Positions 19,104 through 29,685 of a stretch of 64,000 nt of DNA are shown here, piece after piece. The translations under genes and the position numbers were made by a program. Origin of the DNA: Rahnella laticis (GTDB lineage Bacteria > Pseudomonadota > Gammaproteobacteria > Enterobacterales > Enterobacteriaceae); assembly GCF_015644585.1 (NCBI RefSeq), contig NZ_JADOBI010000001.1:310001-374000 (forward strand), given 5' to 3'. The notes beneath the pieces were generated by a model. It saw only the letters and a program-made list of their open reading frames with translations, had not been told where the DNA came from and searched no databases. How positions within the stretch are numbered: the stretch's first letter is position 1; each line of letters opens with the position of its first letter.

Positions 19104-20297
19104 TTAATTCATCACCAGGCAGGCGAAGCCCTTCAGGTATAAACCTTCCGGATACGCGCCGGTCACCGGGTGATCGGCAGCCTGACGGAATTGTTCCACG
19201 AACTGAATTTCGCGACCGGCATCCAGTGCGGCGTCAGCGAGGATTTTCTGGAACAAATCGGTTGGCAGCAGACCGGAGCAGGAGAAGCTCAGCAGAATTC
19301 CGCCCGGACGCAGCAGCTGAATCGCCAGCATATTGATATCTTTGTAGCCACGACAGGCGCTCGCCAGCTGGTTTTTGTTCTCAACAAATTTCGGCGGATC
19401 CATCACAATCATGTCGAACTGCTGGCCTTCCGCGCGGTATTTACGCAGCAGCTGGAAAACGTCTTCGCGAACGAATTCGGCTTTCGACAGATCCAGTTTG
19501 TTCAGCTCAACGTTCTGACGCGCAACGTCCAGCGCGGCCTGAGAAGTATCCACGTTGGTGACTTTGGTGCAGCCGCCCATCAGCGCAGACACGGCGAACG
19601 CGCCGGTGTAGGAGAAACAGTTCAGCACATTGCGGTCTGCGGCATAGCTGCGTGCGGCAAAGCGGCTGTCACGCTGATCAAGATAGAAACCGGTTTTATG
19701 GCCTTCTTTGATATCAACCAGAAGGCTCATGCCGTGTTCCTGAATCGGCAGCAGGGCAGGCGGTTCTTCACCGACAACATGGCCCTGAACCAGTTCCAGG
19801 CCTTCTTTTTTACGCACCGCAACGTCGGAACGATCCCAGATTGCGCATTCCGGATAGCAGTGTTGTAAGGCGGCAATCAGCGGCGCGCGCTGGTATTCAG
19901 CACCGGCAGACAGCAATTGCAGCACAAGGAAATTCTGGAAACGGTCAATGGTGATGCCCGGCAGACAGTCGGATTCACCGGCAATCAGGCGGTAACCGTC
20001 CAGCCCGTCGCGTTTGGCGATATAATCACGCCAGCTTTGCGCCTGCTGTAAACGGCGGATGAAAAAATCAATATCGATATCTTCATCTTGCTTGAAAGTC
20101 CAGACACGGGCACGGATCTGGGATGACGGTGAATAAGCACCGCGCGCCAGCCATTTCCCCTGACTGTCTACAATATCAATAGTATCGCCGGAATTGGCTT
20201 TACCCTCGACGCGCTGAACAGCGCCGGAAAACACCCACGGGTGGCGGCGTAAAAGTGATTTTTCGCGGCCTTTGGCCAGAATTAAACGTGCAGTCAT
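19104..20297 (-). CDS. rlmI: 23S rRNA m5C1962 methyltransferase RlmI
   Basis: SAM-dependent methyltransferase that makes m5C1962 in 23S rRNA. The 397-residue protein has an N-terminal PUA domain ([20 protein letters not shown]), a central region with YYLDQRDSR-like [14 protein letters not shown], the SAM motif [17 protein letters not shown], and the catalytic IVMDPPKF near residue 298. The start at 20297 matches the family; the longer frame to 20366 overlaps the acyP leader. Confidence 0.95.
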   Translation of the reverse strand: MTARLILAKGREKSLLRRHPWVFSGAVQRVEGKANSGDTIDIVDSQGKWLARGAYSPSSQIRARVWTFKQDEDIDIDFFIRRLQQAQSWRDYIAKRDGLDGYRLIAGESDCLPGITIDRFQNFLVLQLLSAGAEYQRAPLIAALQHCYPECAIWDRSDVAVRKKEGLELVQGHVVGEEPPALLPIQEHGMSLLVDIKEGHKTGFYLDQRDSRFAARSYAADRNVLNCFSYTGAFAVSALMGGCTKVTNVDTSQAALDVARQNVELNKLDLSKAEFVREDVFQLLRKYRAEGQQFDMIVMDPPKFVENKNQLASACRGYKDINMLAIQLLRPGGILLSFSCSGLLPTDLFQKILADAALDAGREIQFVEQFRQAADHPVTGAYPEGLYLKGFACLVMN

Positions 20298-20396
20298 AAA
20301 ATTAGGTTCTGTCGGTTCGGAGACAAAAAAGAGCGACATTGTCCGGTCATGCAGGTGAAATTGCAACGAACCATACCGCTAACGGAGAGAAAAATT

Positions 20397-20675
20397 ATGG
20401 CAAAAGTCAGTATAGCCGCCTATGTCTACGGCATGGTGCAGGGTGTCGGTTTTCGTTTTGCGACACAACATCAGGCTACCGGATTAGGGCTGACCGGTTA
20501 TGCAAAAAATCTTGATGACGGCAGCGTCGAAGTGGTGGCGTGCGGCGAACAGGAGAAAGTGGATCAGCTGCTAGCCTGGCTGAAACAGGGCGGCCCGAAA
20601 CATGCGCGGGTTGATCGTGTGCTGAGTGAGCCCGCCGCTCCCGGTCATTACACCGATTTCAAAATCAAATACTGA
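20397..20675 (+). CDS. yccX: Acylphosphatase
   Basis: A 92-residue acylphosphatase that hydrolyses carboxyl-phosphate bonds. The active-site loop [11 protein letters not shown] holds the catalytic Arg, and [17 protein letters not shown] holds the catalytic Asn. The start at 20397 lies eight bases after CGGAGAG and gives the E. coli YccX length. It is divergent from rlmI and convergent with tusE. Confidence 0.95.
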   Translation: MAKVSIAAYVYGMVQGVGFRFATQHQATGLGLTGYAKNLDDGSVEVVACGEQEKVDQLLAWLKQGGPKHARVDRVLSEPAAPGHYTDFKIKY

Positions 20676-20678
20676 GCA

Positions 20679-21008
20679 TTACAGGCATTTTACCGGTTTT
20701 GGCAGGCCTGCGATTTTGGTCGCCTGTTTGGCCGGGCCTTTCGGGAACAGCCTGAACAGATAGCGGCTGTTGCCTTTCTCTTCACCGTATTTCTGGGCCA
20801 TCGCTTTCACCAGCATGCGCACGGCCGGTGATGTATTGAATTCGAGATAAAACTCGCGCACGAAACGCACCACTTCCCAGTGCGCATCGGTAAGCAGAAT
20901 GCCTTCTTCTTCTGCCAGCAGCGGCGCCATGCCTTCCTGCCAGTCATTACTGTTTTTCAGGTAACCCTGAGCGTCTGTTTCTATTACCTGACCGTCAAAC
21001 TCCAGCAT
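20679..21008 (-). CDS. tusE: tRNA 2-thiouridine sulfurtransferase TusE
   Basis: Last carrier of the Tus sulfur relay; it takes persulfide from TusD and passes it to MnmA for s2U34 of tRNA. It has 109 residues with the DsrC fold ([20 protein letters not shown]-like segment) and the acceptor Cys next to last in PKPVKCL. The start at 21008 is six bases after AGAGG and gives the E. coli length. Confidence 0.95.
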   Translation of the reverse strand: MLEFDGQVIETDAQGYLKNSNDWQEGMAPLLAEEEGILLTDAHWEVVRFVREFYLEFNTSPAVRMLVKAMAQKYGEEKGNSRYLFRLFPKGPAKQATKIAGLPKPVKCL

Positions 21009-21066
21009 ACAACCTCTGACCTGTAAAAATGCAGCCGACAGTTTATCAAAAAGCCCCGTCTGACAA

Positions 21067-21095
21067 AATAAAAAGCCCCGCACGGTGGCGGGGCT
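21067..21095 (-). terminator. Terminator after yccA
   Basis: Minus-strand stem AGCCCCGC / GCGGGGCT, loop CACCGT, then TTTTTA; located between yccA and tusE and overlapping the region just upstream of tusE. Confidence 0.85.
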
Positions 21096-21115
21096 GGAAC
21101 GAATTACTTGTGTAA

Positions 21116-21778
21116 TCAGTTACGTGATGACATCCCGAGAATGCTCAGCAGGCTGACAAACACGTTGTAGAGCGACACATACAGGCTGACCGTGGCGCGA
21201 ATATAGTTGGTTTCGCCGCCGTGAATAATATTACTGGTCTCCCACAGGATCGCGCCCGCTGAGAATAGAATAAACAGGCAACTGATCGCCAGCGACAGCG
21301 CCGGAATTTGCAGGAACAGGTTCGCGATAACCGCGACCAGCAGCACGACAAAGCCCGCCATCATCATGCCCGACAGGAACGACATGTCTTTTCGCGTGGT
21401 CAGCACGTAAGCAGAACAACAGAAGAAGACCAGAGCCGTACCGCCAAGCGCCAGCATAATAATGTCACCGGCACCCACGGAAAGCAGGGAACTCAGCAAC
21501 GGTCCGAGCGTATAGCCCATGAAACCGGTCAGCGCGAAGGCTGACAAAATACCCGCCGGGCTGTTCGCCGTGCGGTAAGTCAGGAACATCAGGCCATAGA
21601 AACCGACGATAGTCAGCAGGAAGCCTGGTGCAGGTAAGCGGAGAACTGTACTCGCCGTCGCAGTGATCGCCGAAACGCCGAGCGTCAGTGCTAACAGGAA
21701 ATAAGTATTACGCAACACCCGGTGTGTGCTTAACAACGAGCCTGCGCGTGATGACGTAGAGGCAGCGTAACGATCCAT
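21116..21778 (-). CDS. yccA: Bax-inhibitor-1 family membrane protein YccA
   Basis: A 220-residue inner-membrane protein with seven hydrophobic helices, modulator and substrate of the FtsH protease. It is nearly identical to E. coli YccA over [38 protein letters not shown] and the C-terminal [17 protein letters not shown]. It is the last conserved gene before the tRNA-Ser pair. Confidence 0.95.
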   Translation of the reverse strand: MDRYAASTSSRAGSLLSTHRVLRNTYFLLALTLGVSAITATASTVLRLPAPGFLLTIVGFYGLMFLTYRTANSPAGILSAFALTGFMGYTLGPLLSSLLSVGAGDIIMLALGGTALVFFCCSAYVLTTRKDMSFLSGMMMAGFVVLLVAVIANLFLQIPALSLAISCLFILFSAGAILWETSNIIHGGETNYIRATVSLYVSLYNVFVSLLSILGMSSRN

Positions 21779-21997
21779 AATAAAATTCTCACTTTTAACA
21801 AAACGTTGGAGTCGGTGAAAATACAGTCAGACTGGAGTGTAAGTAGTTGCGTGACGTCATTAAAGACGTTTTACCCTTCTTTACCTCCCTAAGCGCCGCC
21901 AGACGGGGTTTCCTGATGCCAAAATCGCCGTAATGATGCTTAAATCGCCGCTTGAGAACCGAATGCCTGTTTTTCAGGCAATTGAATGCAATCAGGC

Positions 21998-22026
21998 TTT
22001 ACAACCCGATCGGCTATGTTTATAGT
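21998..22026 (+). promoter_or_regulatory. Promoter of the first tRNA-Ser
   Basis: TTTACA, 17-base spacer, TATAGT; the -10 box ends 12 bases before the tRNA, so the leader is only a few bases. Confidence 0.8.
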
Positions 22027-22038
22027 TCGCTTCGTTGC

Positions 22039-22126
22039 GGAGGGGTGGCCGAGCGGCTGAAGGCACCGGTCTTGAAAACCGGCGATGGGAAACCATTCAA
22101 GAGTTCGAATCTCTTCTCCTCCGCCA
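22039..22126 (+). tRNA. serT: tRNA-Ser (anticodon UGA)
   Basis: An 88-base class-II tRNA with acceptor GGAGGGG paired to CTCCTCC, D-arm GCCGAGCGG, anticodon TGA at 22073-22075, a long variable arm, TTCGAAT in the T loop and an encoded CCA. It lies downstream of yccA on the opposite strand, the place of serT in E. coli. Confidence 0.96.
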
Positions 22127-22140
22127 TATACAACACAAGA

Positions 22141-22170
22141 AAGCTGCTAAGAAATTAGCGGCTTTTTTTG
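22141..22170 (+). terminator. Terminator after the first tRNA-Ser
   Basis: GCTGCTAA / TTAGCGGC with loop GAAA, followed by TTTTTTT. Confidence 0.88.
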
Positions 22171-22235
22171 TGTCTGAAATTTGTGAAGCTGATTTAAATG
22201 CTCATTAAATCAACAAAATAGACTGAAAATAATGT

Positions 22236-22263
22236 TTGCATCTTTTTTCCGGTCTTGTATACT
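22236..22263 (+). promoter_or_regulatory. Promoter of the second tRNA-Ser
   Basis: TTGCAT, 16-base spacer, TATACT, followed by the GC-rich discriminator ACGCCCCG typical of stringently controlled stable-RNA promoters. Confidence 0.82.
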
Positions 22264-22309
22264 ACGCCCCGTACTGAACGACTGATGTCGCAAAGTGCTT
22301 GTTGTTTAC

Positions 22310-22397
22310 GGAGGGGTGGCCGAGCGGCTGAAGGCACCGGTCTTGAAAACCGGCGATGGGAAACCATTCGAGAGTTCGAATCTCTCCTCCTCCGCCA
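22310..22397 (+). tRNA. tRNA-Ser (anticodon UGA), second copy
   Basis: An 88-base copy of the preceding tRNA, differing only at two positions in the variable/T-arm region; anticodon TGA at 22344-22346, encoded CCA. It has its own promoter and terminator, so the pair is not one transcript by necessity. Confidence 0.96.
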
Positions 22398-22411
22398 TAA
22401 ACAACACATTA

Positions 22412-22441
22412 AAGCTGCTAAGCAATTAGCGGCTTTTTTTG
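22412..22441 (+). terminator. Terminator after the second tRNA-Ser
   Basis: GCTGCTAA / TTAGCGGC with loop GCAA, followed by TTTTTTT; a duplicate of the first tRNA terminator with one base change in the loop. Confidence 0.88.
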
Positions 22442-22525
22442 TGTCTCAAATTCGGGAGTTTGCGCGAAGACGTGCTGTTGTGCGGGCACGAAACGCCCGC
22501 AGTGGGTGAATAAAACGGCTAAAAA

Positions 22526-23572
22526 CTACGGTAAGAAAACGTGCGCATGACCTTCCACGCAGATATCTACTGCGGATCCCACTGAAATATCCCTCTGGCT
22601 GACCATCCTGATATCGAGTATCTGCTTGCTGTCAGTAAGCTCAAGGCTGAGCGTCGAGATGAATCCGGCAAAATCAATGCTGACCACTTTTGCCAGACAG
22701 TGCGCCGCGCCGGTCAGTTTTTCTGCGGGCGTAACGTGGATTTGCTCAGGGCGCAGCATGATGCGGGTGTTGCCTGTACGAAAAGCATTATCCACCGCGA
22801 TATTTCCCAGCGCGCAGTGCGCCCGGCCGCGTTCAAGGCGTGCGTCCAGCAGTAACGTTTCCCCTAAAAATGTGGCAGTCAGCTCGTCTGCCGGACGCAG
22901 ATATATTTCCTGCGGCGCACCGACATGCGCCAGTTTGCCATTTCGCATGACCGCAACCTGATCGGCAAATGACAGCGCTTCGGTCTGATCGTGCGTCACC
23001 AAAACGGATGCGATCCGCGTTTCCGCCAGCAATTCCGCCACTACTTTTCGCGTTGATGCGCGCAGGGCGGTGTCGAGTGCCGAGAACGGTTCATCGAGTA
23101 ACATCAGCACCGGTTTTTGCGCCAGAGCTCGTGCCAGCGCAACGCGTTGTTGCTGACCGCCGGAAAGTTCGTGCGGCCAGAGTGTAGCCAGACGCCGGTC
23201 CAGCGCCACCATGTCCATCAGCTCGTCGATGCGGGTTTGTTTCTCACGTTTTCCCCCCGTCAGTCCGTACGCAATGTTCCCGGCCACCGTGAAATGCGGA
23301 AACAGCGCGCCATCCTGCGGAACAAATCCGATACCTCTTTTATGCGCCGGCACGTGTAATCCGGTGCCGTGCAGCAGATTTCCCTGCAAAAAGACTTTGC
23401 CGTGATCGGGATTTTCAAACCCGGCGATAATGCGCAGTAATGTGGTTTTTCCTGAGCCAGAAGGGCCGACAATCGCCGTCCGGCTGCCCGGGCTGACGCG
23501 CAGGTCGATATTCTCCAGGACTTTGACGCCCGTGTAAGATTTGCTGATTCCACGCAGTTCGAGCGTACTCAT
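22526..23572 (-). CDS. sfuC: Ferric iron ABC importer, ATPase SfuC/FbpC
   Basis: A 348-residue import ATPase that energises Fe(III) uptake across the inner membrane. Walker [10 protein letters not shown] lies near residue 37, signature [15 protein letters not shown] near 138, Walker [14 protein letters not shown] near 157, and a C-terminal TOBE-like regulatory domain. It overlaps the permease stop by an ATGA, so the three genes form one operon sfuA-sfuB-sfuC read on the minus strand. Confidence 0.88.
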   Translation of the reverse strand: MSTLELRGISKSYTGVKVLENIDLRVSPGSRTAIVGPSGSGKTTLLRIIAGFENPDHGKVFLQGNLLHGTGLHVPAHKRGIGFVPQDGALFPHFTVAGNIAYGLTGGKREKQTRIDELMDMVALDRRLATLWPHELSGGQQQRVALARALAQKPVLMLLDEPFSALDTALRASTRKVVAELLAETRIASVLVTHDQTEALSFADQVAVMRNGKLAHVGAPQEIYLRPADELTATFLGETLLLDARLERGRAHCALGNIAVDNAFRTGNTRIMLRPEQIHVTPAEKLTGAAHCLAKVVSIDFAGFISTLSLELTDSKQILDIRMVSQRDISVGSAVDICVEGHAHVFLP

Positions 23573-25152
23573 AGTCCGGCCTTACGTTGAGATTGTGAAT
23601 AAAGGATCCAGGTCAGCGGCAGCGACAGCAAAACGATCAGCAGCGCATAAGGTGAGGCCGCAACATAATCAATTTCACTGGTCAGCGCCCAGAACGCCGT
23701 CGCCAGCGTGCGCGTGCCGTTGGGTGCCAGCAATAATGTCGCGGTCAGCTCATTGGTGACCGCAAGGAAAACCAGCGCCGCACCGGCGGCGGCACCCGGC
23801 GCGGCAAGGCGCATCGTCGTGCTCCACAATGCCTGAAAAGGGGAACGCCCCAGACTTCGGGCGGCGTTTTCCAGTTCAACCGGTGCCTGGGCGATCCCTG
23901 CCCGCAGATTGATTAATGCTCGCGGCATAAACATCAGCAGATAGGCGAACAAAATCGTAATTTCCGTCTGATAAAGCGGGCGTGCGATGCGGATGGTAAT
24001 GGTGACCAGCGCCAGCGCAACGACAATACCGGGCAGGGAACTGGTGATGTAATTACAGCTTTCCAGAAAGCGGTATAACCGCCCCGGATAACGCACCGAA
24101 ATCCAGGCCATCGGTACCGCGCAGACCGTGGTGATTGCCGCACCGGCCAGCGCGTACAGCAGCGTTTGTTTTAGCGCGGGCCACAGTTGCGGGTTAAGCC
24201 AGACATCGGTGCCGCCAAGATAAAGCCAGCGCGCCAGCGTAACAAAGGGAACACCGAGCGAAAGGCCGGTCAGCAGGGCAGGCAGGCATAAACTCAGTGC
24301 AGTCATACCGGCGCTCATCGGGCGCAAAGTCTGGCGTCTGGCGCTGCCGGAGCCGACGCGGGCGTAGCGCGCTTTCCCGCGGCTGGCGGTTTCCACCAGC
24401 AAAACGGCAAGGCAGCACAGCGCCAGCACACCGGCCAGCATATTGGCGGCGGGGCCGTTAAAGGTGGACTGAAACTGATCGAAAATCGCGGTTGTAAACG
24501 TATCAAAGCGGATCATCGCGTAAAGGCCGTATTCCGCCAGCAGGTGCAGGGCAATCAGCAGCGAACCGCCCCAGACGGCCAGTTTCAGCTGCGGGAGGAA
24601 CACACGAAAAAAGACCGCGACGGGTGGTGAACCGGATGACGCTGCGGCATCTTCCAACCCGGGATCGAGCCGTCGTAAAACCGCCGCTGCGGGTAAATAA
24701 ATAAAGGGGAAATAAGCAATCAGGGAGATAAATACGCCTGCGCCCAGGCCGTGCATTGACGGAACCAGGCTAATCCACGCGTAGCTTTGTACAAAAGCCG
24801 GAACGGCCAGCGGCGCGGTAGCCAGTAAAGACCAGATCCGGCGGCCGGGCAGACGGGTTCTTTCAGTCAGCCACGCCAGCCCAATGCCGGTGACGGCGCA
24901 AAGCGGCAGCGTGATGACCACGAGCAGCACGGTATTGGTCAGTAATTCGCCCACCCGCGGGCGAAAAACCAGTGCCTTAACCGTTTGCCAGCCGGTATCG
25001 AAGGTAATACCAACCACGAATCCCAGCGGCAGCAAAGACAGCAGGGACAGCAGCACCGCCGCCAGCACAATACCGGTTCCTGCCCGGCGGGAGGAACCGT
25101 TGCGGCGGATACGCCATCTGGCGCGGACACCTTCGAGACTCATATTCGACAT
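23569..25152 (-). CDS. sfuB: Ferric iron ABC importer, fused permease SfuB/FbpB
   Basis: A 527-residue permease with two binding-protein-dependent transport domains in tandem (about residues 70-260 and 335-520) and about twelve membrane segments. Each half carries the EAA loop that contacts the ATPase (for example [17 protein letters not shown]). No strong ribosome site precedes the ATG at 25152; a second ATG at 25143 is possible. Confidence 0.88.
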   Translation of the reverse strand: MSNMSLEGVRARWRIRRNGSSRRAGTGIVLAAVLLSLLSLLPLGFVVGITFDTGWQTVKALVFRPRVGELLTNTVLLVVITLPLCAVTGIGLAWLTERTRLPGRRIWSLLATAPLAVPAFVQSYAWISLVPSMHGLGAGVFISLIAYFPFIYLPAAAVLRRLDPGLEDAAASSGSPPVAVFFRVFLPQLKLAVWGGSLLIALHLLAEYGLYAMIRFDTFTTAIFDQFQSTFNGPAANMLAGVLALCCLAVLLVETASRGKARYARVGSGSARRQTLRPMSAGMTALSLCLPALLTGLSLGVPFVTLARWLYLGGTDVWLNPQLWPALKQTLLYALAGAAITTVCAVPMAWISVRYPGRLYRFLESCNYITSSLPGIVVALALVTITIRIARPLYQTEITILFAYLLMFMPRALINLRAGIAQAPVELENAARSLGRSPFQALWSTTMRLAAPGAAAGAALVFLAVTNELTATLLLAPNGTRTLATAFWALTSEIDYVAASPYALLIVLLSLPLTWILYSQSQRKAGL

Positions 25153-25189
25153 GATGATTAAGGCACGCTGCTCGTGAAAATTACTGCTG

Positions 25190-26200
25190 TTACAGCAGAC
25201 CGGCTTCAGTCATTAAATCGACCACTTTCTTGCTGTTCAGCTTAGACGCATCGACTTTCGGCGCATCCAGATCTTTGAGCTGAACCAGTTTCGGGTTAGA
25301 CGCGGCGTTCACGCCAACGGCATATTCAAACGCATCGTTAGTGCGCAGAATTTCCTGCCCTTGCTTGCCGGTGATCCACTTAACAAATTCCTGCGCTTCT
25401 TTCTGATGCTTGCTGGAAGCCAGAACGCCGCCGCCGGAGATGCTCACAAACGCGCCCGGATCTTTATGTTTGAAGTAATACAGTTGGGTATTTTTGCTGT
25501 TTTCACCGGTTTTGGCCTGATCCACAAAGCGGTAGTAGTGATAGATAATCCCGCCGTCGATCTGCCCGGCGTTCACGGCTTTCATTACGGTGCTGTTGCC
25601 TTTATAGGCGGTGAAATTGGTTTTCATCGCTTTCAGCCATTCCAGCGTGGCTTTTTCGCCTTTCAGCTCCAGCAATGCGCTCACGATAGCCTGGAAATCC
25701 GCGCCGGAAGGTGAAGCCGCCCAGCGGCCTTTCCATTCCGGTTTTGCCAGATCCATCAGTGATTTTGGTAACTGTGCTTCGCTGATTTTTTCCGGGTTAT
25801 AGACAAAAACGGTAGTGCGGGCGGCGATACCAATCCAGCGGCCGTGCGCCGGGCGGTAAGCGGAGTCCACCTGTTGCTGAGTGGCGGAATCGAGCGGGGC
25901 GAACAATTTGGCGTTATCCACCAGTACCATTGCCGGTGAGTTCTCGGTCAGAAACACGTCGGCCGGAGAGGCGCTGCCTTCCTGCACCAACTGGTTGCCG
26001 AGTTCGCTGTCGCCGCCGTTACGCAGCGTGACTTTGATACCGGTGTCTTTGGTGAATCCGTCGACCCAGGATTGCACCAGATTTTCGTGCTGAGCGTTGT
26101 AAATGACGATGCCTTCATCGGCGGCGCGGGCAGTGAAAGCCAGCATCAGTGAGGAAGCGAGTAAAGCGACTGGCCCGAGTGAGGAAAAACGTAACTTCAT
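25190..26200 (-). CDS. sfuA: Ferric iron-binding periplasmic protein SfuA/FbpA
   Basis: A 336-residue periplasmic Fe(III)-binding protein. It has a signal peptide [19 protein letters not shown]..., then the ligand motifs of the FbpA class: His in [10 protein letters not shown], Glu in FLTENSPA, and a Tyr pair in IIYHYYRF. The sequence closely resembles SfuA of Serratia marcescens. The start at 26200 follows AAAGGA; the upstream ATG at 26245 lacks a signal peptide at the right place. Control by Fur is expected, but only a weak candidate box is visible (see findings). Confidence 0.91.
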   Translation of the reverse strand: MKLRFSSLGPVALLASSLMLAFTARAADEGIVIYNAQHENLVQSWVDGFTKDTGIKVTLRNGGDSELGNQLVQEGSASPADVFLTENSPAMVLVDNAKLFAPLDSATQQQVDSAYRPAHGRWIGIAARTTVFVYNPEKISEAQLPKSLMDLAKPEWKGRWAASPSGADFQAIVSALLELKGEKATLEWLKAMKTNFTAYKGNSTVMKAVNAGQIDGGIIYHYYRFVDQAKTGENSKNTQLYYFKHKDPGAFVSISGGGVLASSKHQKEAQEFVKWITGKQGQEILRTNDAFEYAVGVNAASNPKLVQLKDLDAPKVDASKLNSKKVVDLMTEAGLL

Positions 26201-26377
26201 AAGAAAATCCTTTAGAAAGAAAAAAGAAGAAGATAACGACGTCACTACATGTGCAAAGCGTGAAAATGCAAAAAGTTACACTGCAAACCATTCTGAAATT
26301 GATTCGTATTTAATTATGTAAAAACATCTCATCATCTTTCAGCCCCGCTTTATGACACATCCAAGATTAAGAAAACC

Positions 26378-27319
26378 TTAGGGACGTGATTCCTCTTCAA
26401 AAACCGTTTCTACTTTCTGCCCGTATTGCCGTGGCGAACAGCCGAGCGTGCGTTTAAACGCCGTGCTGAATGCACTTTCAGACTCATAACCCAATGACAA
26501 TGCCACGCTGGAAACCGGTTCGTTACCGTTTGCCAGCCGGTCTCCGGCCAGCAACATACGCCAGCGCGTCAGATATTCCAGCGGTGCGCTGCCGACGGCC
26601 TGCTTGAATTTCAGTGAGAAGACCGAGCGCGACATGCCTGCGCGTTCCGCCAGCGTCTGAACCGTCCACCGGTGTGCGGGATTTTCATGCATCGCGTTCA
26701 GCGCTTTCGCTAATTGCTTATCCGCCAGTGCGGCAAACCATCCGCTGGCCCCGCGATCCGGCGCGTTATCGACGTGCATCCGCAGCGCCTGCACCAGCAT
26801 CATGTGCGCCATATGCTGCGCGATAAGCAAACCGCCGGGGCGTTCGTCGCGCAGTTCCTGCATCATCTGTTCCACCGCCCAGCGCAAACTGTCTTTGTCG
26901 GATTCTTTTGAGATATGCACAACTGGCGGCAGCATCGCCAGCAGGGTAGGGGCGTTGGTTCCGCTGACGGCAAAACGGCTGCCGGTCAGGAAGAAATCTT
27001 TGCCGCCATTACACGACACCGTGCCACCGCCGCGCGCCTGTTCAAAAATCGGCCCGGCATCGACCGGTGAAATACTCAGATCGCTGGCGAGCCGGAAAGG
27101 GCGGCCGCTGGGCAACACGAAACAGTCTCCGGCTTTGAGATGAACCGGTTCAGGCACCGATTCGACGGCCAGCCAGCATTCGCCGGTAATAATCGCATTG
27201 CATTTAATCGACTGATAATGAGAGGGAAATTGCACGGACCAGTCTCCGCCAGCTTCAAAGCCTTTGGACATATAGCTGCGCGGTTTGAGCAGCGACAACA
27301 CATCAGAAAGAGGATCCAT
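26378..27319 (-). CDS. AraC-family transcriptional regulator (cupin-type)
   Basis: A 313-residue regulator with an N-terminal Cupin_6-type sensor (ITGECWLAVESVPEPVHLKAG, then GDCFVLPSGRPF) and a C-terminal AraC double helix-turn-helix with WTVQTLAERAGMSRSVFSLKF and ALSLGYESESAFSTAFKRTLG. It is divergent from the epimerase gene, 120 bases away, which is the usual layout for regulator and target. The ligand is unknown. Confidence 0.9.
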   Translation of the reverse strand: MDPLSDVLSLLKPRSYMSKGFEAGGDWSVQFPSHYQSIKCNAIITGECWLAVESVPEPVHLKAGDCFVLPSGRPFRLASDLSISPVDAGPIFEQARGGGTVSCNGGKDFFLTGSRFAVSGTNAPTLLAMLPPVVHISKESDKDSLRWAVEQMMQELRDERPGGLLIAQHMAHMMLVQALRMHVDNAPDRGASGWFAALADKQLAKALNAMHENPAHRWTVQTLAERAGMSRSVFSLKFKQAVGSAPLEYLTRWRMLLAGDRLANGNEPVSSVALSLGYESESAFSTAFKRTLGCSPRQYGQKVETVFEEESRP

Positions 27320-27439
27320 CAGCGACTCCGGACGATTGCAAAGATATTACGGACATTAGCGCATAGATCGTCTTTTCTCCAGCCCCTATATTTCATGGCG
27401 TAGTCTTTCATTTTTTCAGAGAACACAGAGGAAATTGCC

Positions 27440-28330
27440 ATGCGTGTATTTGTAACAGGAGCAACAGGTTTTGTCGGTTCTGTGGTCGTGGAGGAATTGC
27501 TGCGCGCGGGCCATCAGGTGCTCGGGCTGGCCCGTTCCGATGCGTCAGCGCAGGCGCTGAAAGCAGCCGGAGCCGGTGTGCTTCGTGGCAGTATTGAAGA
27601 TCTGCATAGCCTGAAAGCAGGCGCGGCGCAGGCCGATGGCGTGATCCACACCGCGTTCATTCATGATTTTTCTAAATTTATGGAGAACTGCGAAAAAGAC
27701 CGGCTGGCGATAGGCGCGTTGGGCGAGGCGCTGGCGGGAACGGAAAAACCGCTGATCGTGACGTCCGGCACAGCGCTGGTGAATAACGGCCAGCGGGTGA
27801 CGGAAAAGGATTTGCCGGATCCGCAGGGCGGAAATCCGCGCGTGGCGTCCGATCTGGCCGTCGCCGCGCTGGCAGAACAGGGCGTGCGGGTTTCGCTGGT
27901 GCGCCTGCCGCCGTCCGTGCATGGCGCGGGTGACCACGGTTTCGTGCCGATGATCATTGCGATGGCGCGGGAGAAAGGCGTGTCGGCGTACATTGGCGAA
28001 GGCGAAAATCTCTGGCCTGCGGTTCACCGGCTGGATGCGGCGAAAGTGTTCCGGCTGGCGCTGGAAAAGGGCGCGCATAACGCGGTTTATCACGCGAATG
28101 CCGAGGAAGGCGTGCCGTTCCGCGAGATTGCGCAGATGATCGGCAGACACCTGAATATCCCGGTTGAAAGCAAAACGGCAGAAGCCGCCGCGACGCATTT
28201 TGGCTGGTTTACCCACTTCGCGGGGCTGAATAATCCGACGTCCAGCGAGCTGACCCGCAAGGTTTTGGGCTGGAAACCCGGGCATCAGGGCTTACTGAAG
28301 GATATCGATACCGCCGGATACTTTGATTAA
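27440..28330 (+). CDS. NAD(P)-dependent epimerase/dehydratase (extended SDR)
   Basis: A 296-residue extended short-chain dehydrogenase. The N-terminal Rossmann motif VFVTGATGFVGSVVVEELL is the TGxxGxxG of the family. The usual YxxxK pair is not obvious, as in many SDR_a proteins of this type. The ATG follows AGAGGAAA. It is divergent from the AraC regulator and followed by a hairpin terminator. The substrate is unknown. Confidence 0.85.
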   Translation: MRVFVTGATGFVGSVVVEELLRAGHQVLGLARSDASAQALKAAGAGVLRGSIEDLHSLKAGAAQADGVIHTAFIHDFSKFMENCEKDRLAIGALGEALAGTEKPLIVTSGTALVNNGQRVTEKDLPDPQGGNPRVASDLAVAALAEQGVRVSLVRLPPSVHGAGDHGFVPMIIAMAREKGVSAYIGEGENLWPAVHRLDAAKVFRLALEKGAHNAVYHANAEEGVPFREIAQMIGRHLNIPVESKTAEAAATHFGWFTHFAGLNNPTSSELTRKVLGWKPGHQGLLKDIDTAGYFD

Positions 28331-28339
28331 TTCCTCACG

Positions 28340-28370
28340 AAAATCAGGCTGCGTTTGTGGCCTGATTTTA
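28340..28370 (+). terminator. Terminator after the epimerase gene
   Basis: AAAATCAGGC / GCCTGATTTT, loop of ten bases, then TTTTAA. Confidence 0.8.
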
Positions 28371-28519
28371 ACTTCTCGCCGTGGTTTTAATGGTGTTAAT
28401 TGCCTAAAAAACGCCCCGACTCACAAATCGGGAAGATAAAAACAATCCCTCATTGCCAGTCTGACGTTATGCGTTATGTTGATTTTTAGTTTCCCAAATG
28501 TAACTAGAGGTTAACAATA

Positions 28520-29608
28520 ATGTCTAAAAAATTACGTCTGTCTCTGATTGCTGCTTCTGTACTGATCTCTTCCTCCGCAATGTCTGCCCTGCCGCAGGGC
28601 TATCCTGCGGATTACCAAAAAGTTGTTGATGCCGCGACCAAAGAAGGCAAAGTGGTCGTGTATTCCACCACCGACACCAAAGCCGCCGGCCCGCTGATCC
28701 AGGGGTTTGAGGCCACTTATCCGGGCATTAAAGTGGAATATAACGACATGAACAGCACCGAGCTGTACAACCGTTATATCAGCGAACAGGCGGCGGGCGG
28801 CACCAGCGGCGACGTGGTCTGGAGCTCTTCCATGGATACCGCGCTGAAGCTGGCGACCGATTACGCGCAGGAATACAAATCGCCTGAACAAGGCCAGTTG
28901 CCGAAATGGGCGGTGTGGAAAGACAAAGCCTACGGCACGACCTACGAACCGGTGGTGTTTATTTATAACAAACGCCTGATCCCGGCCGGTGATGTACCGG
29001 ATTCCCACGCCGCGCTGGCAAAACTCATCGCCAGCCAGACCGATAAATTCAACAAAAAAGTTACCACTTACGATATCGAGAAATCCGGCCTCGGCTTCAT
29101 GCTTTCCGTGCAGGATTTCAAAGCCGATCCGAACTATTTCAAAACGCTGGCTGACGTCGCCAAAGGCGGTTTAGCCGTGCAGTCTTCCACCGGCACCATG
29201 ATGGAAAGGGTGTCTTCCGGTGAAAACCTGATTGGTTTTAACATTCTCGGTTCCTACGCCGAAGCCCGCGCAAAAACCGATCCGTCGCTCGGCATTTCCT
29301 ATCCGAAGGATTACACCCTGGTGCTTTCGCGCGTTTCCTTCATCAGCCAGCAAGCCCAACACGGGAACGCCGCCAAACTGTGGCTGGATTACGTGCTGTC
29401 TGAAAAAGGGCAAACCATTCTGGCAAATCAGGCCGACATTCCGTCAATCCGCAACGATATCGAAGGTAAAAACGACATTGACGGTCTGACCAAACTGCTA
29501 GGCAATGCGCTCAAGCCAATCCCGGTCGATGAAACCCTGCTCGAATACCTGCAACAGAAAAAGCGTCTGGATTACATCAAAGAGTGGCGCGCCGCAGCAC
29601 AAAAATAA
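28520..29608 (+). CDS. Periplasmic binding protein of a second FbpA-like ABC importer
   Basis: A 362-residue secreted solute-binding protein (signal peptide MSKKLRLSLIAASVLISSS, cut near AMSA). It belongs to the extracellular solute-binding class that holds iron, sugar-phosphate (AfuA-like) and organophosphate binders. The Tyr-Tyr iron pair of SfuA is absent at the corresponding place (GSYAEARAK), so iron is not the obvious ligand; a phosphorylated substrate is an inference. It is first in a three-gene importer operon. Confidence 0.8.
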   Translation: MSKKLRLSLIAASVLISSSAMSALPQGYPADYQKVVDAATKEGKVVVYSTTDTKAAGPLIQGFEATYPGIKVEYNDMNSTELYNRYISEQAAGGTSGDVVWSSSMDTALKLATDYAQEYKSPEQGQLPKWAVWKDKAYGTTYEPVVFIYNKRLIPAGDVPDSHAALAKLIASQTDKFNKKVTTYDIEKSGLGFMLSVQDFKADPNYFKTLADVAKGGLAVQSSTGTMMERVSSGENLIGFNILGSYAEARAKTDPSLGISYPKDYTLVLSRVSFISQQAQHGNAAKLWLDYVLSEKGQTILANQADIPSIRNDIEGKNDIDGLTKLLGNALKPIPVDETLLEYLQQKKRLDYIKEWRAAAQK

Positions 29609-29685
29609 GACTCACGGAGGCGTCCGCGCCTCCTGTTCTCTTGCCTGATTTCGTTGTTCAGGGTTCCTAACCGAAGGGAAGTAAC

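Noticed and set aside
28520-29608. Calling the second binding protein a ferric-iron binder
   Set aside because: The Tyr pair typical of iron binding is missing; only the general solute-binding fold is supported.
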